From Dichetophora obliterata (lineage: Eukaryota > Arthropoda > Insecta > Diptera > Sciomyzidae): DNA of 64,000 bases. Within the stretch, counting starts at the first letter, position 1, and every line of letters begins with the position of its first letter. The notes beneath the pieces are model-generated. The model was not told the DNA's origin, did not search any database, and saw only the letters and a program-made list of their open reading frames with translations. Position numbers and translations under genes: made by a program. This document shows, in pieces, positions 10,890 through 21,439 of the stretch. The stretch covers positions 37,241,819-37,305,818 of the forward strand of contig OY986439.1 in NCBI GenBank assembly GCA_963920525.1. The letters are read 5' to 3'.

Positions 10890-12081
10890 TTAGGCTGGCT
10901 CGATTTGTATGGAGGTAAAAAAATTAATGTTGCCTGGGCGATTTTCGGATCCGGCATGAAAAGTTATAAAAAGGGGCGTTAGGGGCGCACTTTACCCTAT
11001 CACATCTTCAATTTTCTGAATTTTTTCTTGAGCAAAAAAATTCACAAAATTCAAGGCACAATTTAACGTTGGTTCCTATGTATTTTTAACCATCTCGGCT
11101 GAACCAGTGAAGCTATCCACCTTATATTCACAACATGTGCTCGTGTGGTCCTACGAAATTTATTTTGATTTTTAAAATCCCCTAGATGGCGCTGTTATCG
11201 ACTTTTTTAAAAAAAAATTATATATATTAAACTTTTTTTCTAAATGACCTTGTTATTTCTTACGTTGATTTTATATGATTTAAATACAAATTCTAAATGT
11301 TTGATAGTTTAAATCAAAAGCATAAGGACTTAAGTATGTAAAGCAAAAATACAGCCACAAATTGCAATAAAATCAGCTATTAATTTTTTCCTTTTCATAT
11401 TGAAAAACGTTGTTGTAGTTTTTGTTTCTTTGGAAAGATTCGTTAGAAAAATAAATTGTTCTAACTTTGACCTAAAGCTCAATAAACGATTTTAAACTAT
11501 CAAACAACTAGAACTTGCACTTAAAATCAAGTAAGATTTAAATTATCAAGCATTTAGAATTTGTATTTAAATCATATAAAATCAACAAATTATATTTATA
11601 AATCGATAAAAATTGACCACAGCGTCACCTAGGGGGATCTAAAAAAACAAAAAAATTTCGGAGGACCACACGAACACATGTTGTGAATATAAGGTGAATT
11701 AAGGCTTCAGTGGTTCAGCCTTGATGATCAAAAATACTTAGGAACCAACGTTAAATTATACCTTGAATTTTGGGGATTTTTTTTCTTAAGGAAATTTTTT
11801 ACGATAAATTTTTGTATAATAACGTATAAAAATGAGACCTGTTTAAGGTTGAATCGGGTACGAGAATTTTATTTTTGGCATCAATTTTGCTCTAGCAGTG
11901 CACGTTTGTATACAAAAAATTTTTAAAAAAATTGCTCAAAACAAAATTCAGAAAATTAAAGATGTGATAGGGTAAAGTGCACCCCTATCTCCCCTTTCTT
12001 TTTTGTTTTTTTTTAATAATTTTTTATGCCGGCTCCAAAAATCGCCCAGGCAATATAGGTTCGCAAATCGACCTAGCCTTA
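10890..12081. mobile_element. 1186 bp palindromic PIF/Harbinger-type element (10893-12078), TTA duplication
   Basis: The ends GGCTGGCTCGATTTG and CAAATCGACCTAGCC are flanked by TTA (10890-10892 and 12079-12081). The arms of ~330 bp are inverted and include TTGCCTGGGCGATTTT and TAGGGTAAAGTGC-type blocks. The centre (11255-11595) is a further palindromic repeat. A TTA duplication points to the PIF/Harbinger superfamily. No transposase was seen. Confidence 0.85.
11255..11595. repeat. Palindromic repeat forming the loop of the 10893-12078 element
   Basis: GTTGATTTTATATGATTTAA at the left is inverted at about 11575-11593. Both arms carry ACAAATTCTAAATG and TGATAGTTTAAATC. A diverged copy lies at 8165-8580. 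It is either a nested element or an original part of the foldback. Confidence 0.65.
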
Positions 12082-13760
12082 TTTATATATACTAGTATCG
12101 CCTGTGGTCGAAATTCGACCAACTTTCTGAAATTTCAATCTATTTTCTCATTCTGAGGCATTGGCCTTGCCTTAAGAAAATGTGTTGTACTAAGTTTCGA
12201 GAGAAAGCAACAGTTTTCGAGATATTGTCATAACTTTTATATTAAAATTTTCCAGAATTTACTATTTGTAAAATAAAAAAGTGTTCTATAAAAATGCTAA
12301 TTGTAGGGTATCCGTAAAAGATAGTGAAAAATGTTTTTCCTACATTGTATTAATATCTAAAATTTCCACCTACGACATGTTCTTCCATTTCTTTTAGTTT
12401 AGGTTTTACTTCAGAAATATTCTTTCAATGCTCATATTTCAGGTCAAAGGTCAACTATTCGGTGAACCCTACTCTAATTTATTTAAAAAATTATCAAATT
12501 CGGTTCAGAAACTCGGAAGAACTGTTTCTCCTATGCCTATTTTTATATAGAACGAAATGGCTAAAAACATAGATTTGTGTATTTAACTTTGGAGTGGTTT
12601 GAAATATTTGAAAATTTTTTCACAGAAATTATTGAAGCTGTAGGAGCTTTGTAGAAAATATGAAAATAACATTATGAAAAATTTAATTTTCATCAAAAAA
12701 ATCATAGGGGGTAGCTCATAATTTTCGACTGTTTTTTGCATTATGTGTCAAAATGAAGCAATTTTTGCTAATAAATGATATGTTATATGAAAAAAGTGTG
12801 AAAAAAGAAAACTATATAAGAAAAAAAAAAAACTACAACAAAAAAAGCGTTTGTCCTATTGTTTGAGCAAAAACTCAATATTTTAGTGGTTTTTTTAAAA
12901 CCATATGAAACATTGAATTGGTGAGTAACAGTAAATCTTTTCTTATTTCTTTCAGTCAATTGGTTGATCTTTCAGACAAAGAAAATTTGTTGAAAATCGA
13001 TTAAAAAATGGCTGAGATATTTGCTTGCAAATTCAAAACTTGAAATTTCAATAGTTTCTTTCTCATTCTGAGGCGATGGCCTTGCTTCAAGAAATACGTT
13101 GTACTGAGAAGATATAAACTTTTCGATATATCTAAATAATATTAATGCCATTTTAAGGGGATTTTTTTTACATATTATACGTGGAAAATATTACCAAGAA
13201 AGCTTTCCTATACCGTTTTTTTCCTCAACCAACGACGTTTCATACAAAAATATGTTGTACGGAGAACATATATAGTTTTCGAGTTATCGCTTAAATTTTT
13301 ATGTCAAAATAACATACATTTTTCAGGCTTTACTATTTGTAAAAAATTTCACCATCACATTGGTTTATTGGCTTATTGTAGGGTATACGTAAGAGATGGC
13401 GCAAAATGTCTGAAGTATTTTTTGCACACCTTATCAATGTCTAAAATTCCTTCCTACATTATATTCTTCCATCTGTTACAGTTTAGCTTTAATTCAATAA
13501 ATGCTATTTTTACGCTCATATTGCAGGTTGAAGGTCAAAAATCTAAAAAGTAATCACACTGTGCAGCCAGATCTTTCATTTGATACCTCATTCATCATTC
13601 TACCTCTTCCTAGCATTGAGATTCCTTACTTAAAATAATACAAACTTTCAACGTTAATATTTCGGGTCAGAGGTCATAAATTTAAAATCTAAAATGATTC
13701 TGCACATATAGGGCGCAGTACCTTTCGAATGATTTAAGTTTCATTGCCCTTATTCTAAAA
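12082..13760. repeat. Diverged direct repeats, no gene
   Basis: Blocks such as 'TTTCTCATTCTGAGGC.ATGGCCTTGC' (12150, 13050), 'TTTACTATTTGTAAAA' (12260, 13330), 'GTAGGGTAT.CGTAA.AGAT' (12305, 13380) and 'CTCATATT.CAGGT..AAGGTCAA' recur two or three times in the same order. The related phrase TTCTCATTCTTAGG occurs in the 20-24 kb duplication. This looks like an old repeat array or a decayed element. I recognise no protein in it. Confidence 0.6.
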
Positions 13761-13799
13761 TTAATATCGAAAAAGTGTTCGACAACATTTGATGTTTGC

Positions 13800-14075
13800 C
13801 TATTAATATATAAGATTATTAAATTGGAAATTTATTATTAAAATTTTTTTTCTATTTTGTATTATCATCATAAATATTTTAATTCCTCCATGAAAATAAA
13901 ACCTTTAAAGTTGGCGCTAATATAATCAGACTTTTATAAAATAAATGCCCCGGCTTTAAAGATTTTATATTCATGGGTAAATTAATATGTACATTTATAA
14001 TAATAATACAAAATAGAAAAAAAAAAATTATAATAAGATTTCCGATTTAAAAATAATTATAAATAAATTATCAAA
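13800..14075. repeat. ~260 bp AT-rich palindrome
   Basis: Arms of about 100 bp read inwards with TCTATTTTGTATTAT on the left and ATAATACAAAATAGA on the right, and with AAACCTTTAAAG against CTTTAAAGATTTTAT near the centre. It has the form of a small foldback element. I could not assign a target duplication. Confidence 0.6.
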
Positions 14076-14149
14076 TTTGACGAAGTACTAATGTGAAAAG
14101 TAATTTAAAATTATTTGAAGTTGGTTTTTTTTTTGTTAAAAAGTTTTTT

Positions 14150-14345
14150 GTGTTAAATCATTATTTCTTAAAAGAGGCTTGGTGCGCGCTAAAATGGGTG
14201 GAAAGCATCCGTTTAGCCTCAAATTGTCTTTATATTGATTGAAAAGGCTCTTTCAAAGTATATCTTTTCAACTATGTCCACATGAAAATCAGCGCTACTG
14301 ACCGTCTGCTTTAAAATCTTTTCATAGGACGGACAACGAAAGTGC
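14150..14345. repeat. Second copy of the ~195 bp dispersed repeat
   Basis: It matches 7025-7225 in direct orientation, including GGTGGAAAGCATCCGTTTAGCC and CTCTTTCAAAGTATATCTTTT. The sequence from 14346 to 14865 that follows shows no recognisable feature. Confidence 0.7.
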
Positions 14346-14867
14346 TTGCTTGCTGAGTAGTAATATTAATTAGCTCTACATCTGCTTTGCATGGATTTTT
14401 GACGACACTTACATATTTTTTTTTCTTCTAAGTAGATTTGTATAATATTTTCTGTATGAAATAATTTATTTGAATACACATTTTCATTAGCGGTGTCGCA
14501 CGCTGCACACTTCATTGGACAGCGTTGTTTGTGGGCAAGAGCATTTATGTTTACTCTTTGCATTACGTACATACATTTATATATTTCACACACTGATAGC
14601 TTTAATTTGTTTTTAGCAAATTGCAAAATAAAGTAACTTTTTAGCTATAAAACAAGTAATGTCATCTTTGAAAAAAAAAAAAACACAAAACAACGCAAAT
14701 GAAAATTTTATCAGAATCGGTTTTTAAAATACGCATTTATAAATTTGAAATTAATTATGACGAATAACGTCAGTAATCAGTAATCAGTTTGAATTAAAAA
14801 AATGTATAATGGTCGCAATGATAGGTTTTGACGCATAATAAATAATGCTTAGAAATATGATTTGTGA

Positions 14868-15460
14868 ACAGTAGCGTAACTTTATTTTGTGCGCCCGTCC
14901 GCAGGTTTCTAAAAGCGCCCTGCTATTTACTTTTACTGTCTGACCAGAATCATGTCGTTGTCGTGTCAGCAGGCAGAGCGCTGACAGAGACAATGCAAAC
15001 CTTATGGCAGAAAATTGCGGCAGAATACGACAACAAAAACGCCAAGATAAAAATGTTTCTATTTCTATTTTGGCTTTGTCGTTTATTTGACAGCTCTCTC
15101 AGCTTCTCTGTAAAAATATTGCCGTATTTTAACAAAATTTGAAGAATCTGTCAACTGATGTAGCGAGTAAACGGTGTTCCTATTTGCTCTAATAATGATA
15201 GGAGTAGCCTTCAGTTGAAAATGCAGTAAATTGATATGAAGAGCATTGCAAAAAGTAGTGAAATAAATGGAAGTGGAGTAATTATTAGTTTAATCGGAGT
15301 ACGATGAGAACACTGAAGCAAGTTCAAGAAAATCAACAATGGCAGATTGAATAAAAGCAAAACGACAAAGCCAAAGCTACAATTCTGGGCCAACTCTTAG
15401 CGGTTCTCTCTCACCGACACGACAACGACATGATTCTGGTCAGACAGTTAGAGTAAAACT
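14868..15460. repeat. Inverted repeat around TCTGACCAGAATCATGTCG, possibly a decayed element
   Basis: ACTGTCTGACCAGAATCATG with GTCGTTGTCGTGTC at 14936-14971 is inverted at 15408-15450. CTTTGTCGTTT at about 15074 matches AAACGACAAAG at about 15360. Just outside lies a GC-rich CAGTAGCGTAAC...GCGCCCGTCCGC patch (14873-14920) that resembles hAT termini. No coding sequence was identified. Confidence 0.55.
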
Positions 15461-15470
15461 ATGTTATTAC

Positions 15471-16221
15471 TACCCAGTAAAAAAGTTGATCCTACTATGA
15501 GCGATCTGGAAGTGCTCCTTATTGATCCAAGCTAGGTGTATTTTGTGTTCTCTTTTAACATTGCATGTCCTAGGAAGGGTAACGCTCCCTTTAACATTCC
15601 AGAGGAGCTGAAAAAGAGCGATTAATAAATTATCCAAATGGATCAGCAAAGGAACATCAATTTTTTTATTTAGGTTTATGACTTAGGAATAGACTCCTTC
15701 AGACCCTTAGGTGGTGAGGAAATTATTTGGCCAAATCGTGAGATTTATAACGCCATCACAAATTTCGAATCGTTTTTGATTCTATTAAAACTGTACATTA
15801 ATTGCGTCAGTCGCATCAGCGGATGGACAAAATGGAATTACCGTTGGCTGGTGACACTTCAAGACCTCGGTGTTAAAACGACGCGAATCGAATGAAATGA
15901 ACATTTAAAATATTTTTATTCACAGAAAATAATGATACAGCTTTTTGACAACAAATTCTATAGAAATAATGTCAGAAAAGCTCACACTAAATTTAGAGTC
16001 GACATTAAAATGTTTTTTGGTTAGACTGATAGAGTTTCCTAAAAAGCACATGCCTCACTTTACGTTCTCTTTTTCATTAATTGCTCGCCTATTGATCTTA
16101 TTAAACAGTAAAGGAGCACAAGTACACAAGTGCTCATTTTTTGATCCAATAAAACAGTAAAAGAGCGCTCCCTCCTTGCTTCTCATTTGAGTGATTGCAT
16201 ATTTTCTTACTGGGTAGGTTA
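15471..16221. mobile_element. Possible ~750 bp element with TACCCAGTAA ends
   Basis: TACCCAGTAAAAAA at about 15472 and TTTTCTTACTGGGTA ending at about 16217 form an imperfect inverted repeat. The flanks GTTATTAC and GTTACTAG agree at six of eight positions, which would fit an old 8 bp duplication. The interior has no recognised protein; both short open frames there are low-complexity. Confidence 0.45.
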
Positions 16222-17590
16222 CTAGAAGCTTAGGAGAAAACAAGAGAGCTCTTGACAAAAAAAAAAAAAAAAAAGAGAACAAAAAGAGGCTTTTTTAATT
16301 CAATGGTCATATGATGATCATCATTTATTGCAATAGTTGCATTTTAAAAATATTTTATTTTATAAATAAAGTTATATTTGATTTTAATAGTATTTGTTAA
16401 AAAAAGCAATAACGTAAGAAATACTTTTTATAATATCATATATAATAAAATTTGTAAGATGTTATCACAAAGTAGGTAAAAAAGAAAACATCACGTATTA
16501 ATTATTTAAAAAAGTAAACAAACTTAAAGTTTGAATTAATGGGATCAATAATTTTTTTATTGGTGAAATGATAAGTTTATGATATTAAGTTTAAATGTTT
16601 CGTATTTGACGTTACCTGTTAACTAAAGAGTTTGCTAACGTCACAAAATATGACCAACGCAGTGATTAAAATAACATCAGTTGCTGACTTGCTGAAAATT
16701 TGAAAGCAAACGGGCTAATCGACCATAGTCGAATTTTGCCAAACAAAGAGACTTTTGCTCAAATTAGTCGGCTTTTTTGACGTCGATTATTGCACCCTAA
16801 GAAATCGTATGTACGGGACTTAAATTTTATTTCAGCACAAACGTCGCACAGTGTAACGTCCTCATTCTTGGCCAAAAAAAGAAGGAGTGATCGTAGAGCT
16901 ATAAAAATTGGCACGAATATCTTTCATGAAAAATTAAGAAATCTTCAAAAAGTTATAAAAATCCGACTTTTTTTAAACGAAACCCATTTTTGCCTAAAAC
17001 TTCAGTCTTGTCTCAAAACAACGTAGTTTGCTACATAAAATTCTTTTGTGATCAATTATATTTTAGTATTTGTACTTGTATTTATTGAGCAGGTATGTTA
17101 GCATATAAGAAAAGACTTCTTGTGCATGCCGCAAATTAGAATATATATATAATAACAAAACCCTTAAGAATTAAAATTAAAAATTAGAATTAAAATTGTA
17201 ATTAAAATGGAATTAAAATTGAACTTGAAATAGATAACAACAAGTACTAACACATTTATGAGTTATATAACAACAAAACACTTAAGAATTAAAATTAAAA
17301 ATTAACTCAGGCTTGGAAAATACCACCCACACAAATTAACTACGTTTTTGTTTATATTTGTAAGCTTTTTTTATTACAGCAATTAAATTTTAAAAATTGA
17401 GTTATTTTTTTGTGTTTGTAAATAAGTCAAAATTTTTCAAAATAATCAGCTGCCATACATCAAATTTATCTCAAATTTTAACTAAACAGGTCACCATAAA
17501 AAATGTATATCTTCCGCACCAGCAAGTATTAGCTAGAATTTTTTTGGATTTGGTGTAACGCAGTTCTAATGATGTTTTCGTGAAAAACTT
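16222..17590. other. AT-rich stretch without a recognisable gene
   Basis: This stretch contains an A17 run at about 16258-16274 and short direct repeats of 'AACAAAAC.CTTAAGAATTAAAATTAAAAATTA' at 17155 and 17270. I recognise no protein or element ends. Confidence 0.5.
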
Positions 17591-17591
17591 A

Positions 17592-17812
17592 TGCCCCTAT
17601 TATGTAAAATAACTCAACTTAAGTTGACTAGATTCAACTAAATTTTTTTCATATAACGTATTACATTTATTTTAGTTGAACCATGTAGTTTGCCTTAATC
17701 TTTTAAGAATTTTCAAACAGCATAGTTCAACTGGAATGTATGTAATAAATTATGAGAAAAAAAATTAGTTGAATCTAGTCAACTTAAGTTGAGTTGTAAT
17801 ACATAATAGGGG
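17592..17812. mobile_element. ~220 bp hairpin element with GCCCCTATTATGTA ends
   Basis: GCCCCTATTATGTA and ACTCAACTTAAGTTGACTAG at the left are inverted at 17770-17812 (CTAGTCAACTTAAGTTGAGT, then TACATAATAGGGGC). The ~55 bp arms are close to perfect. The flanking duplication is ambiguous (TTA on the left, TAT on the right). Confidence 0.75.
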
Positions 17813-19625
17813 CCTATAGTCAATCTTTCTCAAAATTATTGCTTAAGCACTTTTAAAATTCAATATTTAGAAATTTGTATCCCGCTTTTAGTGTTTATTT
17901 TCATGATAAACTTAAAACCATATGTTCAAAATGTAAACAAAAACAGTAGTGTTGCCAGACATAAGAAATTTTAAACTTTATTTTGATATATTAAAAAAAA
18001 TAATAAATATAATTTTAATAACAAGAAAAAAGGCATTTTTAAAAATGCAACTCTGACGGCTTGTCATAACGAAACGCTTACTGCTATTAAAAAATTCATA
18101 TTGATTTTGCACCCAAGATATTTTCTGTTGAAAGCTATAAAAATTTGGAAAAATTCAAACATCGATATATTAGGGTTTTGGCCGCTAATGTTACACTATG
18201 CGTCGTTCTCCACTTTATTTATCTATTTCATCAAGATACTTGAGGGCGCCACTAGCTTAGTTGCGCCCGCCCGCGACGCAGGCTCTGCGGGCCCGCTTTT
18301 TACGAAACTGTTTGTGAAGGTTGTTATCCCTATCAAAAGAAGTCACTCTGAAGTGCTCAGAAAATTTGCGAAATTGTGAGTCGGAGTTTAAGTAGTAATG
18401 AAACTTAGGAAAATAATTTATATTTCAGATCATAATCCACATAATAAGAAAACATTTTTTCTTTGAGTGTAATTACTTCTAGTTCTGAGGTAGTAATATA
18501 TACCAGGTTTTCTAGACGCATAATTTATGCACTTAGTTATTTACATTTATATATGTATTTATAATAAATTTTATCTTCTATATTTATCTTTTTTATTAGA
18601 TAAAATATACATAGATACTTACTTAAATGCTAGACTAATTTATTTTTTAAAATACTTCTAAATTTCTTATACACGCTAAAATACATGCCTCATTTAATTG
18701 CAGTCGACAAAATATAACAAATAATTTAATAGTTATAAGTACTTGTCTTACGTTTTCTTTAGTTATGGAATTGTATTTTAATTATTCCGTTCAAGTCTTA
18801 TAACATGAACTAAGTTTGTGTGTAAAGTTTCCAAATCGAAAAATTATTTAAGCTATCTACAAACTAAGCCTTGACAGTGAATTCCGAATACGATGAGTTG
18901 TGTTCAGTTAAATGATCTACTAACCACAGATCAGAAGCGTGTTGCATAAATTATATTTTACTATAAAGCTGATCGTTTGCTCATTCTGTAGCTAATTTTA
19001 TGTTGAAAATGCGGTTTTATGACGGCGTTAAAGTAATTTATTAAGTTTTAAAAATCAACTACACGAAGGTGTGAAAATAATTAAATTTGCGAATGCAAAT
19101 TGGACAGAGCTGTCATTTAAAGTGTGTGAATTTATTATTTAAATACAGCATTAAAAATTAACAACCTAGTGAAAGATGATCATTATAAATTAAATGATGA
19201 GAACTGTTATAAAAAGTAATAATTTTTTTAATATCAATTTACTTTTGAGGTGACAAACGTCTTACATCGTGTGAGGGTGATAAATATGTCTAAAATATCT
19301 ATTGACTACTTCTCCACTTTGGTTTAGAAAAAAAAAATTTTATTTACCTTTTGTTTTTAAAATATTAAGTTTTCAAAATTTTCAAATAAATGTTCAGTCG
19401 GAGAAAATTTTTGAAGCTGAAAAGCGAAATTATTTATTTTGCTTAAATTTAAAAGAAGACTAAAGTAGAAAAATTAGAAATTGTGTACTATATAGTTAAA
19501 AAAAGGACAAGAATCCTAAAAATAAGAAAATTATAAAAAAGGAATTATAAAAAGCCCTGATGAGGTAAATTTTAGCAAGCTATGATAGAATTACTCATTT
19601 TAATCTAATTTAATTTCTTTTTAGG
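17813..19625. other. AT-rich stretch without a recognisable gene
   Basis: One GC-rich patch (18243-18303, GGGCGCC...GCGCCCGCCCGCGACG) stands out from the background and resembles the ends of some hAT elements. I found no partner end. A 92-codon open frame over it (18101-18379) has no similarity known to me. The rest is featureless. Confidence 0.45.
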
Positions 19626-20100
19626 TTATGGAATTTTTCCGGCACTGCTGCAAAGAGGTATAGACGTTCTTCGCAATCCTCTTATGAAAAAAGCTAGAGA
19701 CTGTTTTGAATTGGGTCATACACCAACTGCATGAAGGCGGGCAAAAGTGGTCTTAATTCCGAAGGCAAGAAAGAGGTACCCTCTTCTTCCAAAATCCTTT
19801 AGGCCAAGCTATCTTACGTCCTTCTTACTAAAAGCTTTAGAAAAAAAAATGATGACCATATAAGGGACAGTTTCCCAAAAACATCCCATTTACACTGCTT
19901 TCAGCAAATATAGAACAAGTAGATCAATAGATATGAAAAACAACACTTCTCTTGGCATAAAAGGGGCTTTTGACAGTACTTTCAACAACACCCTCCAACA
20001 AGGGGGAGGGGTCAACAACACCCTCCAAACCACCCAAAATGTTCGTAATTACTCTAGACACACAACTGCATTCTTAGAGATAAATGGGGACGTTCAAACT
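19626..20100 (+). pseudogene. LINE reverse-transcriptase relic (R1/LOA/Jockey-like)
   Basis: The plus strand encodes a decayed reverse transcriptase N-terminus: YGIFPALLQRGIDVL, then VVLIPKARK, then SFRPSYLTSFLLKALEK, and further on KGAFDSTFNN. In intact LINEs the last corresponds to the motif-A block around the first catalytic Asp (for example EGAFDN in LOA-type elements). There is at least one in-frame stop (after HTPTA) plus another in the '..MTI*GT' region. The relic ends abruptly where the ~800 bp duplicated repeat begins, so the catalytic YADD box is absent. It belongs to a different lineage from the LINE at 1-3845. Confidence 0.75.
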
Positions 20101-21439
20101 ATTTAGAGAATTTTAACACAAAACTAAGTTTTATTAATAGGCTGGTTAACTTTTGATTGAAAAGAGATATTGGGGTAATTTTTTCACATAAATTATTTTT
20201 GAGACTTGACTTTTTTGTAAAAAATATAAAAACAACATTTTGGAAAAAATAAATTTCGCGAAAAATCTTCCCTTGTTGTTTTGATGACAAAAACAGTAAA
20301 ATAATTTTTGCGCTTAGCTGGAAGAATTTTTGCAAATAAATGCTATGTCATATTAAAGGTAGCTTGATGTGCAATTTTTAATTGATTTCATTTTTACAAC
20401 AAAAACAACTTTTGAGTCATTTTTTGAGTAAAAAGTCAATATTTTGGACCTTTTTTGACATAATCATAAAATATATATACACTGACTCATTGGTACAGTT
20501 CAACCTATTTTTGTGAAGTGATTTTATTGATCTTTTGAACAAAAAAAATTTGAATGAAATATATTAATGGACAGCGGAGATATTTGCATCGAAAGACCAA
20601 ACTTTGATTTTTATGTTGTTTTTTTCTCATTCTTAGGTAACGATGTTTTATGAAAAAGTCGTTAAACTGAAAATTTCTCCAATTTTCAAGATATGAGAGT
20701 GTTTTTGATGTCAAAATAACAAAAAAGTTTTATAATAACAAAATTACCGTTAGTTGAAAAATTACAGAGGGGGCGTGGCAAAAACTAAGTATGTAACATT
20801 TTAAGTTGGGATAAACTTAATATGTGTACCTACTTTGAGCAAAATCCGTTGAGCCGTTTAGATTTGTATAAAGGTCAAACAAACAAACAGAAAAGAAGTT
20901 TTATTACTATAGATAGTCAATTGTATGAAAAAATAGATTTTTAGCCATAACTTTTGATTGGAAAGAGATATTGGGGTAATTTTTTCACATAAATTATTTT
21001 TGAGACTTGACTTTTTTGTAAAAAATATAAAAACAACATTTTGGAAAAAATAAATTTCGCGAAAAAAATCTTCCCTTGTTGTTTTGATGACAAAAACAGT
21101 AAAATAATTTTTGCGCTTAGCTGGAAGAATTTTTGCAAATAAATGCTATGTCATATGAAAGGTAGTCAGATTTTCTATTTTTAATTGATTTCATTTTTAC
21201 AACAACAACAATTTTTGAGCCATTTTTTGTGTAAAAAGTCAATATTTTGGACCTTTTTTGACATAATCATAAAACATATGTACACTGACTTAACGGTACA
21301 GTTCAACCTATTTCTGTAAAGTGATTTTATTGAACTTTTGAACAAAAAAAAAAATTGAATGAAATATATTAATGGACAGCGGAGATATTTGCATCGAAAG
21401 ACCAAACTTTGATTTTCATGTCGTTTTTTTTTCTCATTC

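Noticed and set aside
10600..10893. 97-codon frame rich in Phe and Trp (GRYFISFFWALFRFL)
   Set aside because: It is the translation of the tandem TTTGGGCGTTATTTCATTTT words in a foldback arm, not a membrane protein.
15945..16282. Opposed open frames at 15945-16160 (+) and 16055-16282 (-)
   Set aside because: Neither resembles a known protein. Both are low in complexity and sit inside a possible 750 bp inverted-repeat element.
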